This document shows positions 1 through 7,599 of a stretch of DNA of 32,074 nucleotides, one piece after another (positions within the stretch are counted from its first letter, which is position 1; each line of letters starts with the position of its first letter). Below the pieces are notes generated by a model. That model was given only the letters and a program-made list of their open reading frames with translations, searched no databases and had not been told where the DNA came from. The translations under genes and the position numbers were made by a program. The stretch comes from Beijerinckiaceae bacterium (GTDB lineage: Bacteria; Pseudomonadota; Alphaproteobacteria; Rhizobiales; Beijerinckiaceae). The DNA is taken from positions 1 through 32,074 of the forward strand of contig SCSF01000009.1 in the NCBI GenBank assembly GCA_004298435.1. The letters are read 5' to 3'.

Positions 1-654
1 AGCCTCGTCAGCATCGACGATCTCATCGTCTATGTTGCCTTTGGCGTGATCTTCGGCGGCCGGATCGGCTATGTGCTGTTCTATAATCTGCCGTTCTACT
101 GGCATCACCCGCTGGGAATTTTCGCACTGTGGAATGGCGGCATGTCCTTTCATGGCGGCCTTGTGGGCGCCGCGCTCGGCATCATTCTCTTTGCCCGGCA
201 CACAAAGGTGCCGGTTTTGAGTGTGATGGACATTTCCGCCGCCGCCGTGCCGATCGGGCTCTGCCTCGGCCGCATCGCCAATTTCATCAAGCCGGAGCTG
301 TGGGGACGCCCGACCGATGTTCCCTGGGCGATGATTTTTCCGGGCTCCGACGGTCTGCCACGGCATCCAAGCCAGCTCTACGAGGCGGGCCTTGAAGGCG
401 TCGTCCTGTTTCTCATTCTCGCCCTTGCAGTCAGGCTCGGCGCGCTGAAAAAGCCGGGGCTGACAACCGGCATTTTCGCAGTCGGCTATGGTGTGGCGCG
501 GATCTTCTGCGAATTCTTCCGCCAGCCCGATCCGCAGCTTGGCTATCTGTGGGATGGCGCGACCATGGGCCAGCTTCTGTCTTTGCCGCTGATCGCGGCG
601 GGCGTCGCCTTCATCGCCTTTGCGTTGACCCGCCGCCAGAAGGTCAAGGCGTGA
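1..654 (+). CDS. lgt: Prolipoprotein diacylglyceryl transferase, 5' end cut off by window
   Basis: Lgt moves a diacylglyceryl group from phosphatidylglycerol to the lipobox cysteine of prolipoproteins at the inner membrane. The frame is open from base 1, so the N-terminus lies outside the window; the GTG at 46 is internal. Visible family marks are GGMSFHGGLVG (the essential His) and the signature GRIANFIKPELWGRP with its conserved Arg, Asn and Glu, then HPSQLYEAGLEG. Several hydrophobic helices fit the seven-helix fold. The next gene starts 8 bases after the stop, which suggests co-transcription. The family assignment is secure; only the missing N-terminus limits it. Confidence 0.96.
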   Translation, partial: SLVSIDDLIVYVAFGVIFGGRIGYVLFYNLPFYWHHPLGIFALWNGGMSFHGGLVGAALGIILFARHTKVPVLSVMDISAAAVPIGLCLGRIANFIKPELWGRPTDVPWAMIFPGSDGLPRHPSQLYEAGLEGVVLFLILALAVRLGALKKPGLTTGIFAVGYGVARIFCEFFRQPDPQLGYLWDGATMGQLLSLPLIAAGVAFIAFALTRRQKVKA

Positions 655-662
655 GACGGCAG

Positions 663-1775
663 ATGACTCCTCTGGAGCAGGAGATCGCAGCCATGATCGC
701 GCAGGAAGGGCCGATGAGCCTCGAGCGCTTTATGAGCCTCGCGGCGCTGCACGCACAGCATGGTTATTACAAGAGCAAAGTGCCGATCGGCGTGCGCGGC
801 GATTTCACCACCGCGCCCGAAATCCACCAGATGTTTGGCGAATTGATCGGGCTTTGGGCGGCTGAGGTCTGGCATGCGCTCGGCGCTCCGGCGCATGTGC
901 ATCTGATTGAACTCGGTCCGGGTCGCGGGACGCTGATGGCGGATGTCCTGCGCGCGGCGCGCATCGTGCCTGAGTTCCGCCGCGCGCTCGATGTCCACCT
1001 CGTCGAGGCGAGCGAGACGTTGATGAGCGAGCAGCGCCGCGCCCTGGGCGGCGAGGATATTTCGGTCACATGGCATGGCGACATAGAGGCGCTGCCCTCG
1101 GGGCAGGCGATCATTCTCGCCAATGAATTTTTCGATGCGCTGCCGGTCCGCCATTACATGCGCGGCAGGGATGGCTGGCACGAGCGCCTTGTCGGTCTCA
1201 ACGAACGCGGCGAGTTCTGCTTTGGTCTTGCTCCCGGTGCGGAAGCTCTTGCCGCAGGCGATGTGCAGGAAGGCGCGATTCTCGAAATCGGCATTGTTGC
1301 GCAACGGATGATGAGCCGCCTCGCGGATTATGTTGCGAGCGAATGCGGCGCGTTGCTTGCGATCGATTACGGCTATGCGGAAAAGCAGATGGGCGAGACG
1401 CTCCAGGCCGTGCGCGGCCATGCTTATACGGACCCGTTGCAGGCGCCCGGCGAGAGCGATCTTTCAGTGCATGTCGATTTTCCGGCGCTCGCGAACGCGG
1501 CGCGCGCCGCCGGCGCATCGGTGTACGGGCCGGTGACGCAAGGCATTTTCCTGGCGCGTCTCGGGATCGCGCCGCGCGCCGAAGTCCTGAAGCGCAATGC
1601 CGATGCGGCGCAAGCCGCGGCGGTCGATGCAGCGCTTGCGCGGCTTGCGCTGCCGGGACCGGTGACTGGGCCGAACGCGAGCATGGCGGATCTCTTCAAG
1701 GCGCTGGCTGTGACTGCGCCGGGGTTTCCTGTTCCGCCCGGATTCGAAGCCGACGCAGCGCGGGTGGCGCCATGA
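663..1775 (+). CDS. SAM-dependent methyltransferase, MidA/NDUFAF7 (COG1565, DUF185) family
   Basis: Class I SAM-dependent methyltransferase of 370 residues. The mitochondrial relative NDUFAF7 methylates an arginine of a complex I subunit; the bacterial substrate is not established. The SAM-binding loop is visible as LIELGPGRGTLMADVLRA around residues 80-97, followed by a conserved region containing ANEFFDALPVRHY. The ATG at 663 was chosen because it lies just after the lgt stop and begins with MTPLEQEIAAMI, the usual start of this family; an upstream in-frame extension would overlap lgt. The stop overlaps the start of the next gene as ATGA, which points to translational coupling with pgeF. 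Confidence 0.9.
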   Translation: MTPLEQEIAAMIAQEGPMSLERFMSLAALHAQHGYYKSKVPIGVRGDFTTAPEIHQMFGELIGLWAAEVWHALGAPAHVHLIELGPGRGTLMADVLRAARIVPEFRRALDVHLVEASETLMSEQRRALGGEDISVTWHGDIEALPSGQAIILANEFFDALPVRHYMRGRDGWHERLVGLNERGEFCFGLAPGAEALAAGDVQEGAILEIGIVAQRMMSRLADYVASECGALLAIDYGYAEKQMGETLQAVRGHAYTDPLQAPGESDLSVHVDFPALANAARAAGASVYGPVTQGIFLARLGIAPRAEVLKRNADAAQAAAVDAALARLALPGPVTGPNASMADLFKALAVTAPGFPVPPGFEADAARVAP

Positions 1776-2551
1776 CATCTACAATCAAGCCCGTTGCGAT
1801 CCGCAGCCATCTCCTCGACGGAGACTCCATCGCGCATGGTTTTTTCACGCGTGAAGGCGGCGTCTCGCAAGGGCTTTATGCGTCGCTCAACGGCGGCGTC
1901 GGCTCCAACGACGAGGCGCAAGCGGTCGCGGAGAACCGTCGCCGCATGGCCGAATATCTCGGCGTCGCCACTCTGCTCGTGCCGTTCCAGATTCATTCGG
2001 CGGATGCGCTCATTGTCGATCAGCCGTTCAGCGCGGAGGAGAGGCCGCGCTGCGACGCCGTTGTCACGCGCACGCGCGGCATCGGCCTTGGCGTGACGGG
2101 CGCCGATTGCGGCATCCTGCTGCTCGCGGACGAAGGCGCGCAAGTGGTCGGCGCGGCCCACGCCGGATGGAAAGGCGCGCTGACAGGCGTTCTCGAAGCA
2201 GCGCTGACCGCGATGGAGAAGCTCGGCGCGGATCGCCGGAATATCAAAGCAGCGCTCGGCCCGACGATCGGCCAGAAATCCTATGAAGTCGGGCCGGAAT
2301 TTTTCGAACGCTTCATTGCCGAAGACAAAGATTATGCGCGCTTCTTCATTCCCTCGGCGCGCGAAAAACATTTCCTGTTCGATCTGCCGGGACTGATCGG
2401 CTTCCGCCTTGAACGGGCGCGCATCGGCGCGTTTCAAAATCTCGCGCTCGATACTTACGCCGATGAGGCGCGGTTTTATTCCTATCGGCGCAGCGTGCAT
2501 CGCAGCGAGAAAGATTATGGCCGCCTTGTCGCGGCAATCGCGCTTTTGTGA
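1772..2551 (+). CDS. pgeF: Peptidoglycan editing factor / purine nucleoside phosphorylase (YfiH/YlmD, 'laccase domain')
   Basis: Protein of 259 residues of the YfiH/YlmD/PgeF family. Members bind a metal and have been reported to act as purine nucleoside phosphorylases; in E. coli the protein keeps wrong residues out of peptidoglycan stems. The metal site is visible as GADCGILLLAD and AAHAGWKGAL, with an upstream QIHSADALIVD segment. The ATG overlaps the preceding stop by four bases (ATGA). The order lgt, methyltransferase, pgeF is, from memory, common in alphaproteobacteria and supports one operon. Length matches the family. Confidence 0.93.
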   Translation: MTSTIKPVAIRSHLLDGDSIAHGFFTREGGVSQGLYASLNGGVGSNDEAQAVAENRRRMAEYLGVATLLVPFQIHSADALIVDQPFSAEERPRCDAVVTRTRGIGLGVTGADCGILLLADEGAQVVGAAHAGWKGALTGVLEAALTAMEKLGADRRNIKAALGPTIGQKSYEVGPEFFERFIAEDKDYARFFIPSAREKHFLFDLPGLIGFRLERARIGAFQNLALDTYADEARFYSYRRSVHRSEKDYGRLVAAIALL

Positions 2552-2615
2552 AGAGCGAAGCGGCAGGCAGGAACGAAGCGCTCCCTGTAACGAAAGCCGC
2601 TTCACTCAAAGTGTT

Positions 2616-2630
2616 ACAAATTACATTTGT
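2616..2630. promoter_or_regulatory. Small perfect dyad ACAAAT-TAC-ATTTGT
   Basis: A 6-bp perfect inverted repeat with a 3-bp spacer lies immediately upstream of the stress-type promoter at 2631. It could be a regulator site for the His-rich protein gene. Only the symmetry supports this. Confidence 0.3.
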
Positions 2631-2655
2631 GGAACGTATGTACAATCGCGGCGTT
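2631..2655 (+). promoter_or_regulatory. EcfG-type general stress response promoter (GGAAC-N16-CGTT)
   Basis: GGAAC at 2631-2635 and CGTT at 2652-2655 are separated by exactly 16 bases. This matches the consensus for EcfG, the sigma factor of the alphaproteobacterial general stress response. It faces the His-rich protein gene that starts at 2785. Transcription would start near 2662, giving a leader of about 120 bases that contains a palindromic repeat copy. Confidence 0.65.
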
Positions 2656-2696
2656 AAGCATGAAAGCCGCGATCCTCGCGATCGCCCGGAGCAGAA

Positions 2697-2768
2697 CCTC
2701 GGCTCCAGTTATTTATTTTGACGCGTTTTCTTACGCGAGTCGGAGAAGCTTCGCTCGAAAACGCTACA
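2697..2768. repeat. RIME-like palindromic intergenic repeat, partial copy
   Basis: It shares the segment CCTCGGCTCCAGTTATTT and the arm ACGCGTTTTCTT with the full-length copy at 11404-11510, and ends in TCGCTCGAAAACGCTA. It lies in the leader of the His-rich protein gene and ends just before its ribosome-binding site. Confidence 0.8.
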
Positions 2769-2784
2769 GGCGGAAGCGAAACCC

Positions 2785-4476
2785 ATGCGAGCTCCAATGA
2801 AGAAGAGCCTTTCGGCGGTCATTGCCCTTTGTGCGGCGCTGGCCTTCACGTCTCTGCCCGCGACGACCGAGCAGGCCTTTGCCTTCGGACATGGCGGGCA
2901 TGGCGGCGGTGGCCACTTTGGGGGAGGCCATTTCGGCGGCGGCGGTCATTTTGGTGGAGGCCATTTCGGCGGGGGACATTTCGGGGGCGGTCATTTTGGT
3001 GGCGGTCATTTCGGTGGCCACCATTTTGGCGGCGGGCATTTCGGAGGGCATCATTTCGGTGGCTTCGCGCATCATTTCGGCGGGCACCACTTTGGAGGCC
3101 ATCACTTTGGAGGCCATCACTTCGGCGGCGGTCACTTCGGCCACCATTTCGGCGCGCATCATTTCACGGGGCATCATTTCACGGGGCATCATTTCGCGGG
3201 GCACCATTTTGGCCACGGCCATACCGGCCACCATTTTGCGCATGGAGCCTTTGGCCATCACGCGGCGCATCGGTTCGGCGCGGCCGGCCTGGCGGGGACG
3301 CATCATCACAACTTTGCGCGGCTCAATCACTTCAACGGCATTCACGGACTTAATACGCATGGATTCAATCGCAATGCCTTCGGCGGAACGCACGGCTGGA
3401 ATCATTGGGGCCGGACGCATTGGGGCGCCGGCTGGAACAACTGGGGCTCCGGCTGGGGCTATTGGGCAGGCCCCGTTTTCTGGCCGTTCCTTTATGGAGA
3501 TGCGCTGAGTTTCGCGCTCTGGCCCTACGATCCCTATGATCCATTCTTCGCCTATGGGCCGGATTATCTCTTCACCTCGATCTTCTGGCCGGGGCCAATC
3601 TACGGTCCTTACGCCTACGGCAATTATTACGGCGGCGAGTATCCGTTCTACGACATCTACGGCTATCCGCCGGGCGCGACGAATTACTACGGCTACTACC
3701 ATCATCACCATCGCCACCATCACCATCATCATCATATGGCCAAGCGCGAGACGCTCTCCAGCAGCGCCGGCGGTTGTTCCGGCCTTGCGCCTGGCGTCAC
3801 CGATCTGCCGATCGGGCGCATGAAGAAGGCGGTCAAGCCGACCGATCAACAGACGATCTTGCTGGATAAGCTTCAGGAGGCCTCGGACAAGGCAAATGGC
3901 ATCCTGCGCGCATCCTGCCCGAGCGAGGTGCCGCTGACGCCGGTCGGGCGGCTCGATGCGATCGGCAAACGGCTCAATGCGATGATCGATGCGGTGAATA
4001 CGATTCGCGGTCCGCTCACGGCGTTGGACAATTCTCTGGATCAGCACCAGAAGGATGAATTGGCGAAACTCGGACGGCGCGGGCACAAGCATGCCAAGAA
4101 AACGCAGGACCTCGCGGCGCTCTGCAAGAAGCAGACGGCGGGCTTCACGCTTCTCCCGGTGCAGCGCATCGATGATGTTGTGAAGCCGACTACGGATCAG
4201 AAAGACTCCTTCGACGCTCTGAAATCGGCCTCGACGGATGCGGCGAAGAACCTCGAATCGTCCTGTCCGACGGAAATGCCGACGACCGTGACCGGACGCC
4301 TCGACGCGCTCACCACGCGGCTTACCGCATTGAACGACGCGGTCGGCAAGGTCAAACCGGCATTGACGGATTTCTACGGCAAGCTGAGCGACGAACAAAA
4401 GGCGCGCTTCAACGTGATCGGCAATGCGAATGCGTCAAACGCCGCGCAAGGCAAGTCGGGCTCTGCGTCGAAATAG
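2785..4476 (+). CDS. Exported His/Gly-rich protein with two tandem LTxxQ-type (Spy/CpxP-like) modules
   Basis: Protein of 563 residues. Residues 1-33 form a signal peptide (MKKSLSAVIALCAALAF core), so it should be exported. Residues about 34-165 are a low-complexity stretch built on GGHFGG and GHHF units; about 195-300 is rich in Trp, Tyr, Gly and Pro; residues 306-317 are His4-Arg-His7. The C-terminus holds two homologous units, about 331-431 and 447-548, each with two Cys (the second in SCPxExP), a GRLDA segment, and an end resembling the LTxxQ motif (LSDEQKARF in the second). That motif is typical of periplasmic Spy/CpxP-like proteins. A purine-rich AGGCGG at 2768-2773 fits the ATG at 2785; the ATG at 2797 is an alternative. 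Periplasmic metal binding or chaperoning under stress is an inference from the His content, the modules and the upstream EcfG-type promoter. Confidence 0.82.
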   Translation: MRAPMKKSLSAVIALCAALAFTSLPATTEQAFAFGHGGHGGGGHFGGGHFGGGGHFGGGHFGGGHFGGGHFGGGHFGGHHFGGGHFGGHHFGGFAHHFGGHHFGGHHFGGHHFGGGHFGHHFGAHHFTGHHFTGHHFAGHHFGHGHTGHHFAHGAFGHHAAHRFGAAGLAGTHHHNFARLNHFNGIHGLNTHGFNRNAFGGTHGWNHWGRTHWGAGWNNWGSGWGYWAGPVFWPFLYGDALSFALWPYDPYDPFFAYGPDYLFTSIFWPGPIYGPYAYGNYYGGEYPFYDIYGYPPGATNYYGYYHHHHRHHHHHHHMAKRETLSSSAGGCSGLAPGVTDLPIGRMKKAVKPTDQQTILLDKLQEASDKANGILRASCPSEVPLTPVGRLDAIGKRLNAMIDAVNTIRGPLTALDNSLDQHQKDELAKLGRRGHKHAKKTQDLAALCKKQTAGFTLLPVQRIDDVVKPTTDQKDSFDALKSASTDAAKNLESSCPTEMPTTVTGRLDALTTRLTALNDAVGKVKPALTDFYGKLSDEQKARFNVIGNANASNAAQGKSGSASK

Positions 4477-4551
4477 GGGATTGGGTGGCGGCGCAAGAGA
4501 GCTAAATTCGAGAGGCAGCTACCTGGGCCGCGCGCTGCCGGGAGGAAAGAC

Positions 4552-4914
4552 ATGGCGCATGCCGCCAAAGTGGATGTCCAGATCAAGCGTGCCTATGAGG
4601 CCGCCTCTCCGGAAGACGGCACGCGCATCCTTGTTGACCGCCTCTGGCCGCGCGGCGTGCGCAAGGATGATGCCGCCATCGATCAATGGATGAAGGATGT
4701 GGCGCCGAGCACCGAACTGCGCCACTGGTTCGGACATGACCCGGATCGCTGGGAAGAGTTCCGTCATCGCTACAAGAGCGAACTGGCGCATAACGCCGAG
4801 CTTGTGAACGAGCTTCGGACGATTGCGAAAAAGGGCCGGCTCACGCTCATCTACTCAGCGCACGACGAACTGCACAATCAGGCCGTTGTGCTCCGCGATG
4901 TGCTTGCACATTAA
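4552..4914 (+). CDS. DUF488 family protein (YeaO-like)
   Basis: Small soluble protein of 120 residues of the DUF488/YeaO family, whose function is unknown. Diagnostic features are the N-terminal RILVDRLWPRGVRK, the central W-KDVAPSTELRHWFGHD, and the C-terminal LTLIYSAHDELHNQAVVLRDVL. A strong ribosome-binding site (GGGAGGAAAG) precedes the ATG. It follows the His-rich gene in the same direction with a 75-base gap and may be read from the same stress promoter, but nothing in the sequence proves this. Confidence 0.88.
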   Translation: MAHAAKVDVQIKRAYEAASPEDGTRILVDRLWPRGVRKDDAAIDQWMKDVAPSTELRHWFGHDPDRWEEFRHRYKSELAHNAELVNELRTIAKKGRLTLIYSAHDELHNQAVVLRDVLAH

Positions 4915-4919
4915 AGGCA

Positions 4920-5086
4920 AGCGTCATTGCGGGCGAAGCGACCGTGTTGATCCGTAAGGCGTCATTGCGAGGAGCATCGCAGCCAAGTTTACGCAGGCTG
5001 CGTAGACTTGCCTGCGCAGCGACGAAGCAATCCAGCCCTTCATTGTTTTCTGGATTGCTTCAGCGCTGCGCGCTTCGCAATGACGG
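4920..5086. repeat. Palindromic repeat of the GTCATTGCGA...AAGCAATCCAG type
   Basis: Nested inverted repeats: GTCATTGCGA at 4961-4970 against TCGCAATGAC at 5075-5084, and GAAGCAATCCAG at 5024-5035 against CTGGATTGCTTC at 5050-5061. A second GTCATTGCGGGCGAAGCGA start lies at 4922. Similar elements are scattered through many proteobacterial genomes. It sits between two convergent genes. Confidence 0.8.
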
Positions 5087-5104
5087 AGGCCCGTTTCTTA
5101 ATCG

Positions 5105-5127
5105 ATGCGCGGATCAAGTCCGCGCAT
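5105..5127. repeat. 9-bp stem-loop ATGCGCGGA-TCAAG-TCCGCGCAT
   Basis: A perfect 9-bp inverted repeat with a 5-base loop directly downstream of the preceding palindromic repeat. It resembles short degenerate repeats common in alphaproteobacterial intergenic regions and may be a remnant of another repeat family. Confidence 0.6.
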
Positions 5128-5151
5128 GACGCATGCGGGCATCGCGACACA

Positions 5152-5173
5152 CCGGCTGCCCAACGGCAGCCGG
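5152..5173 (-). terminator. Strong stem-loop after the SDR gene, candidate terminator without a U-run
   Basis: CCGGCTGCC and GGCAGCCGG form a perfect 9-bp stem with a CAAC loop, starting 12 bases past the SDR stop codon in the direction of its transcription. No T-tract follows, so it is not a classical intrinsic terminator. It may protect the 3' end or act with Rho. Confidence 0.4.
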
Positions 5174-5185
5174 CATGCAGATCGC

Positions 5186-5989
5186 TCAGGCAGCGGCCTG
5201 CCTGTAACGTGGCGCGGCCGCGCTGAGAGACAGGTTCGGCATCAGCTTCTGCCGCGCGCTTTCATAGGCCTGCCAGTCGGAAACATCGGGAAGCGAGGGG
5301 ATCGTCACGAGTTCGCCCTGATCGAGACCGGCAAGCGCGGCATCGACCAGTTCATCGGTCTTCATCACCATCGTGCTTGGAAGATTCGAGATGGGCATGC
5401 CGGCGATGTCCCAGAAGTCGGTCGCAATCGCGCCGGGCGCCACTGCCTGGATGCGCACGTTCTTGTCCGCGAGTTCCTTGTGCAGCGACTGGCTGAACGC
5501 CAGCACGAAGGCTTTCGTGCCGCCATAGACCCCATTGAGCAATTCGGGCGCGATACCGACGATCGAGGCTATATTGATGATGGCGCCACCGCCGCGCGCG
5601 ACAAAGCCCGGAACCGCCGCATAAGTCAGCCGCGTGAGCGCGCTGACATTGAGCGAAATCATCTCATCCATCTTGTCGACATCGGAGGCAAGGAGCGGGG
5701 CCGCCGTCCCGATGCCGGCATTGTTGACGAGCATGGTGATGCTGGCGTCCGTGCGCAGCAGCGTTTCGACGCGGGTAAGGTCGGCCTTGTTATTAAGATC
5801 TGCGGCCACGACTTCGACGGCGCGGCCGGTTTCATCTCCGAGGCGCTTGGCGAGCGCCGTGAGCTTGTCGCGATTGCGCGCCACGAGGATCAGATCATAG
5901 CCGCGGCGCGCCAGTCGGTCGGCGTAAACTGCGCCAATACCCGACGAAGCACCTGTGACGAGCGCCGTGCCTTTTGCTGCATGTGTCAT
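5186..5989 (-). CDS. Short-chain dehydrogenase/reductase (SDR), classical type
   Basis: NAD(P)-dependent oxidoreductase of 267 residues. The cofactor loop GASSGIG lies near residue 12, followed by the NNAG motif, the catalytic Ser in the IINIAS segment, and the active-site Tyr and Lys in YGGTK. The substrate cannot be read from the sequence. The ATG at 5989 was chosen because it directly precedes the ALVTGASSGIG strand and has a purine-rich AGAGACAAG upstream; longer in-frame starts run into the shared control region. The gene is divergent from a GlxA-type regulator at 6126, and the dyads between them suggest that the regulator controls the enzyme. Confidence 0.9.
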   Translation of the reverse strand: MTHAAKGTALVTGASSGIGAVYADRLARRGYDLILVARNRDKLTALAKRLGDETGRAVEVVAADLNNKADLTRVETLLRTDASITMLVNNAGIGTAAPLLASDVDKMDEMISLNVSALTRLTYAAVPGFVARGGGAIINIASIVGIAPELLNGVYGGTKAFVLAFSQSLHKELADKNVRIQAVAPGAIATDFWDIAGMPISNLPSTMVMKTDELVDAALAGLDQGELVTIPSLPDVSDWQAYESARQKLMPNLSLSAAAPRYRQAAA

Positions 5990-6007
5990 TGCTTGTCTCT
6001 CAATAGG

Positions 6008-6023
6008 CTGGAGCGTGCTCCAG
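6008..6023. promoter_or_regulatory. Perfect dyad CTGGAGCGTGCTCCAG in SDR leader
   Basis: Seven-base arms CTGGAGC and GCTCCAG with a two-base centre, 19 bases upstream of the SDR start codon. The geometry is that of a dimeric repressor site. It lies where a bound protein or RNA hairpin would affect SDR expression. Confidence 0.4.
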
Positions 6024-6070
6024 GGATCCGTGCCGTGATCAGCACATGGCATCCGTGTAGCGTCTCTTGC

Positions 6071-6111
6071 GTATGTCTCAAATGTCATATATACGTCTTT
6101 TTAAGACATAC
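6071..6111. promoter_or_regulatory. Inverted repeat GTATGTCT ... AAGACATAC between divergent SDR and GlxA-type genes
   Basis: GTATGTCT at 6071-6078 is the inverse of AGACATAC at 6104-6111, and a third related copy, ATACGTCTT, lies at 6091-6099. The spacing suits AraC-family binding. The sites lie just upstream of the regulator's start codon and in the promoter region of the SDR gene. Confidence 0.45.
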
Positions 6112-6125
6112 TTGGGAGCGCAGAG

Positions 6126-7064
6126 ATGCAGGGAATTGGCTTCGTCGTCTTTCCCGGCTTTCAAGTCATGGGCTTCGCGGCGCTCACCGTGTTCGAGGTC
6201 GCCAACATGAGCCTTGATGAGGCGGCCTATCGCATCACGCTCCTGTCGGAGGCTGGCGGGCTGGTCAGGTCATCGGCGGGGTTCTGCGTCGAGACGCAGG
6301 CTTTCGGGGAAGCCGTGTTCGATACGGTGATCTTTGGCGCAAGCAATACGCCTGATCCCGTGACGCCGGGCGTGCTCGATTTCGTAAATCGCTCCATGCG
6401 CCTGTCGCGGCGTGTGGCGGCGCCCTGCACGGGCGCTTTCGTTCTTGCTCAGGCCGGTGTGCTCGACGGCAGGCGCGCAACAACGCACTGGTTTTTCGCG
6501 CGGGATCTTCAGCAGCGGTTTCCCGGTTTGAAGGTCGAAGAGGACAGGATCTTCATTATCGACGGACAGGTCTGGACCTCCGCCGGCATGACGGCGAGCA
6601 TCGATCTCGCGCTCGCGATGGTCGAAAAGGATCATGGCGTCGAGCTTGCCCGTTCCGTCGCGCGCAAACTCGTCGTCTACCATCGCCGGGCCGGCGGGCA
6701 ATCGCAGTTTTCGGCGTTGCAGGAACTGGAGCCGAAATCCGACCGCATCCAGAAGGCGCTCGATTACGCCCACCGCAACCTGCGGCGCGCTCTGTCAGTG
6801 GAAGAACTGGCGGATGCCGCAGGCCTCAGCCCAAGGCAGTTCAGCCGCGCCTTCAAGGCGGAAACCGGCCAGTCGCCTGCGAAGGCTGTCGAAACCCTGC
6901 GCGTCGAGGCGGCGCGCCTGCTGATGGAGCAGGGCCGGCATTCGATGGACGTGATCGCCGACGAGACGGGCTTCGCCGATCGCGAGCGCATGCGGCGCGC
7001 GTTTCTGCGGATCCTCGGGCAGCCGCCGCAGGCCGTCCGACGCAATGCGCGGGCGGCAGCGTAG
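6126..7064 (+). CDS. GlxA-type transcriptional regulator (DJ-1/PfpI-like domain plus AraC HTH)
   Basis: Protein of 312 residues. Residues about 5-165 are a DJ-1/PfpI-like sensor domain, with the nucleophile-elbow Cys in APCTGAFVLAQAG and a conserved RRATTHW segment. Residues about 215-305 are an AraC-type double helix-turn-helix (SVEELADAAGLSPRQFSRAF and MDVIADETGFADRERMRRAF). Proteins of this architecture sense small metabolites and usually activate neighbouring catabolic genes; the ligand is unknown here. The ATG has GGGAGCGCAG just upstream. The divergent SDR gene is the likely target. The stop codon TAG is the first part of a TAGAGC repeat fragment. Confidence 0.92.
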   Translation: MQGIGFVVFPGFQVMGFAALTVFEVANMSLDEAAYRITLLSEAGGLVRSSAGFCVETQAFGEAVFDTVIFGASNTPDPVTPGVLDFVNRSMRLSRRVAAPCTGAFVLAQAGVLDGRRATTHWFFARDLQQRFPGLKVEEDRIFIIDGQVWTSAGMTASIDLALAMVEKDHGVELARSVARKLVVYHRRAGGQSQFSALQELEPKSDRIQKALDYAHRNLRRALSVEELADAAGLSPRQFSRAFKAETGQSPAKAVETLRVEAARLLMEQGRHSMDVIADETGFADRERMRRAFLRILGQPPQAVRRNARAAA

Positions 7065-7090
7065 AGCCGTTTAGGTTCTGACAAAACCGG
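7062..7090. repeat. Partial RIME-like repeat starting at the stop codon
   Basis: TAGAGCCGTTTAGGTTCTGA begins with the TAG stop of the GlxA-type gene. It resembles the half-element at 21829-21860 read on the minus strand. Confidence 0.55.
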
Positions 7091-7152
7091 GACCGAGATC
7101 TTATTTATGTCTCGACGCGAATGCCGCTTTGCCGACATCAGGAGAGGTCAGC

Positions 7153-7599
7153 ATGACATACACGAAGGACCCCGCAGCCATCGCCAGGCTCACGCCGGAG
7201 CAGTTTAGCGTGACGCAGCAAAGCGCCACGGAAAGGCCAGGCACCGGCGAATATCTTCATAACAAGGAAGCCGGCATCTACGTCGATATCGTGTCGGGCG
7301 AACCATTGTTCGCCTCCTCCGACAAGTTCGAATCGGGGTGCGGCTGGCCGAGCTTCTCCAAGCCGATCGATCACAGCAATGTCAATGAATTGCGCGACAC
7401 GACCCACGGTATGATCCGCACCGAGGTCCGTTCGACGCATGGCGACAGCCACCTGGGGCACGTCTTTCCCGATGGTCCGCGAGACCGCGGCGGCCTGCGC
7501 TATTGCATCAACTCTGCCTCGCTCCGGTTCGTCCCGCGCAAGGACATGGAGGCTGAGGGCTACGGCGCATACCTCGGTCAGGTGGAGGATATCGGATGA
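7153..7599 (+). CDS. msrB: Peptide-methionine (R)-S-oxide reductase, form without zinc cysteines
   Basis: MsrB reduces the R-epimer of methionine sulfoxide in proteins. The 148-residue protein shows [18 protein letters not shown] and the catalytic [11 protein letters not shown]. The two CxxC pairs that hold zinc in E. coli MsrB are absent: the aligned positions read [10 protein letters not shown] and STHGDSHL. It therefore belongs to the zinc-free subgroup. The ATG at 7153 has an excellent AGGAGAGG at 7140-7147; an earlier in-frame ATG at 7129 lacks this. The stop overlaps the msrA start as ATGA, so the pair forms an operon repairing both epimers. Confidence 0.95.
   Translation: MTYTKDPAAIARLTPEQFSVTQQSATERPGTGEYLHNKEAGIYVDIVSGEPLFASSDKFESGCGWPSFSKPIDHSNVNELRDTTHGMIRTEVRSTHGDSHLGHVFPDGPRDRGGLRYCINSASLRFVPRKDMEAEGYGAYLGQVEDIG

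Noticed and set aside
2709-2768. Palindromic repeats as CRISPR units
   Set aside because: The copies are dispersed kilobases apart and differ in length; there is no regular spacing and no cas gene.
2764-4398. Long open frame of 544 codons on the minus strand opposite the His-rich gene
   Set aside because: Its repetitive Met/Ala/Glu content is just the reverse of the GGHFGG/GHHF codons; it has no domain, and the plus frame has a signal peptide, a ribosome-binding site and conserved modules.
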